Positions 30,513 through 31,915 of a DNA stretch of 31,915 nt are shown here, in pieces (position 1 is the first letter of the stretch; every line of letters begins with the position of its first letter). The DNA comes from CAKOSP01 sp964369845. Its GTDB lineage: Bacteria; Bacillota_I; Bacilli_A; RF39; UBA660. The stretch is taken from contig CAYJFJ010000012.1 of assembly GCA_964369845.1 (NCBI GenBank), forward strand, positions 1 to 31,915. Direction: 5' to 3'. Both the position numbers and the translations under genes were made by a program. The notes beneath the pieces are model-generated. The model was not told where the DNA came from and did no database searches. It saw only the letters and a program-made list of their open reading frames with translations.

Positions 30513-31754
30513 ATGTTAAATAACTCTAAAATAAATGAAATAAATAATTTGTTAAGTAATCTTTTACACATGAAAAAAAATGGAGCAGAACTGACTGCTG
30601 TAGATATTTATAATATTTTAACTAATAATGAAAATTATTTTTACCAAACTAATTTAACTGATTTTAATAATTCTTTTGAGAAAAATTATTTAACTGATAT
30701 GTATAGAAATATTAAAGATAATAGAATATCATTAAAAAGTTTTGGTGCTATGCTTAAAAACTTGTATGGAAAAGAAAAAAAATCTGATACACCTAAGTTT
30801 AAAATTCCTTTTATAAAAGAAAAAAAAAGGACAATTTATGTTCTTGATGATTTAAAAATGAAATATACTGTTTGTAGTAGAGGTAGAGTAGAAACGGAGG
30901 ATTCTATTAAATTATACATTAATTTGAAATCTGAATATTTAAAAGATAGCTTGAAAATAATGTTTGATTTTTTAAATAAGAATAGTATCGATTTTCAAGC
31001 TAAATTGTCTGATGCTGACAAACTTGATAATTTAGTTATTAGAGTTAATAATGTAGAAAACGCAAAAATTATTTCTGACTTTGTAAACAAAAATGTTCCA
31101 AAAGAATTTATCAAAAATCCAAATCCATTTACTATGAATGATGGAAATGTTGGTTTAGCTAAAGATAGAGATAAAAGTTATAATAATGAAATTTCTATTT
31201 TATTAATGCAGTTTGTATATAATTATGATTTAAATAAACATAATTTATCAGCTTATAACAAAGATAATTTATTAGATGATTTTAGGTTATTTATATCTAA
31301 AAATAGTTATAATTCAACAAATGAGATTAATAGAATTTTATTTTCACTCTTATCTGGTAATAATGGATATGAATATTTTATAAATGCAATTAATAGTAAT
31401 ACATATGAAGGAATTGAATCTTTAGATACTTTAGCAGAAGTTCCTAATATTTTAAAGCAAGCATATTATTCTAATTTTTCTAAGCATTCTGTTAATAATA
31501 TTTATAGTCCTATATGTGAATATGTTTATAATAATAAACTTGAATATTTCACTAGTGCAAATGGTGCTAGAGCTAATGTTTCAAAGTTAGATAGGAATAT
31601 GATTATTAAATATTTCGGTGAAACAGATTTAAAGAATAAACTTTTACAGTTTGAGGCCAACTTAAAAAAAGAATTTATTTGTGAACTTCAACTTTCTAAC
31701 GAAGCAAATCAAAATAATTTTGTTCAAAATAATAACTTATCTAATGTGAAATGA
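30513..31754 (+). CDS. Large cytoplasmic protein with faint HopA1-like pattern
   Basis: 413 residues, no signal peptide or membrane segment. Residues about 100-240 alternate strands and helices: KRTIYVLDDLKMKYTV, SIKLYINLKSEYLKDSLKIMFDFL, IDFQAKLSDADKLDNLVIRVNNVENAKIISDFV, then NPFTMNDGNVGLAKDR..SYNNEISILLM. The sequence of elements (YlNlk, a helix, fqaKls...DNlviyv, PFt...G.s.A......SY...) recalls the HopA1 effector/lanthipeptide-associated fold, but this is a recollection of pattern, not a search result. The C-terminal 150 residues are helical and Asn-rich. The start is ATG at 30513, six bases after AGGTGA; an ATG at 30507 directly abuts that site. The stop is TGA. Confidence 0.7.
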   Translation: MLNNSKINEINNLLSNLLHMKKNGAELTAVDIYNILTNNENYFYQTNLTDFNNSFEKNYLTDMYRNIKDNRISLKSFGAMLKNLYGKEKKSDTPKFKIPFIKEKKRTIYVLDDLKMKYTVCSRGRVETEDSIKLYINLKSEYLKDSLKIMFDFLNKNSIDFQAKLSDADKLDNLVIRVNNVENAKIISDFVNKNVPKEFIKNPNPFTMNDGNVGLAKDRDKSYNNEISILLMQFVYNYDLNKHNLSAYNKDNLLDDFRLFISKNSYNSTNEINRILFSLLSGNNGYEYFINAINSNTYEGIESLDTLAEVPNILKQAYYSNFSKHSVNNIYSPICEYVYNNKLEYFTSANGARANVSKLDRNMIIKYFGETDLKNKLLQFEANLKKEFICELQLSNEANQNNFVQNNNLSNVK

Positions 31755-31823
31755 TCACTAATCAGTGTAAGTTCAAATGTACATTTTAAGAAGATTGTAA
31801 TATAGATATATTGATGTATCTAT

Positions 31824-31915
31824 ATGACTATATTGTTAAAAACAAGAGAAGAAATTTTATGTGATAAAAATACTTTAGAAAGATATATTATCTTAAAAGA
31901 AAAAGTTGATAGAAA
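31824..31915 (+). CDS. Possible gene start, open at the right edge
   Basis: An open frame of 30 codons beginning MTILLKTREEILCDKNTLERY and running off the window. There is no convincing ribosome binding site; a hairpin with ATAGATA/TATCTAT arms (31802-31823) ends at the base before the ATG. Too short to assign; a real gene start may lie elsewhere in the next stretch. Confidence 0.35.
   Translation, partial: MTILLKTREEILCDKNTLERYIILKEKVDR

Noticed and set aside
1..31915. Mollicute genetic code (TGA = Trp), suggested by the very low G+C.
   Set aside because: TGA ends spmA and the 413-residue ORF at sensible points, and Trp codons in conserved motifs are TGG.
1..31915. CRISPR array.
   Set aside because: No regularly spaced short repeats are seen; the only repeated blocks are the 212-bp pair, the 18-bp pair and the DUF285 coding repeats.

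Overview
The window is AT-rich (roughly a quarter G+C by eye) and densely coded. TGA is used as a stop (at the ends of spmA and of the 415-residue ORF near the right edge) and every Trp is TGG, so the standard bacterial code applies and this is not a TGA=Trp Mollicute. The gene content is that of a Gram-positive member of the Bacilli or a neighbouring Firmicute: a T-box leader on leuS, a SAM-I riboswitch on metK, peptidoglycan genes (murE with a DNPR motif, uppP, a D,D-carboxypeptidase), a YtxH/DUF948 pair, and several sporulation-family genes (Cse60-like, spmA, spmB, yunB-like). A low-GC, uncultured gut Bacilli lineage (RF39-like or an Erysipelotrichia neighbour) would fit, but the species cannot be named from the sequence.

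Layout. 1-1.6 kb: 5' part of a tRNA-Gly gene and murE, both on the minus strand. 1.65-7.5 kb: a GH31-family glycosidase whose catalytic acid/base position is Lys, then a T-box leader with a UUA (Leu) specifier controlling a small membrane protein and a LeuRS that carries an intact Nudix domain. 7.5-11.2 kb: a Cse60-like gene, a Q/N/M/P-rich coiled-coil protein, trmB, a lipoprotein, an acidic disordered protein and a DUF948-YtxH pair. 11.3-13 kb: a BspA-type (DUF285) surface protein with a TasA-like N-terminal part. 13.1-16 kb: a ResDE/PhoPR-like two-component system, and uppP convergent to it. 16-17.5 kb: a small membrane protein, a YjbA/UPF0736-like protein and a lipoprotein.

17.46-19.56 kb is the most dynamic stretch. 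A roughly 212-bp direct repeat made of the promoter region and first ~50 codons of the carboxypeptidase gene flanks a MazG-like pyrophosphohydrolase and a Fic-domain protein. The left copy is a frameshifted, truncated gene remnant; the right copy is the start of the intact gene. An 18-bp motif also recurs at the left junction and just upstream of fic.

19.4-22.3 kb: dacB-like, spmA, spmB, rluB, the same order as around B. subtilis dacB. 22.3-24.3 kb: a small ferredoxin with a Cys-rich tail, a tail-anchored acidic protein, and a yunB-like gene whose start lies inside a terminator-like hairpin. 24.3-26.9 kb (minus strand): guanine deaminase, metK with its SAM-I riboswitch, and an unknown helical protein. 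27-30 kb: an HD-domain protein, a WYL/HTH regulator, a CYTH protein and a convergent metallophosphoesterase. 30.1-31.9 kb: a short unknown protein, a large protein faintly resembling HopA1-type effectors, and an ORF that runs off the right edge.
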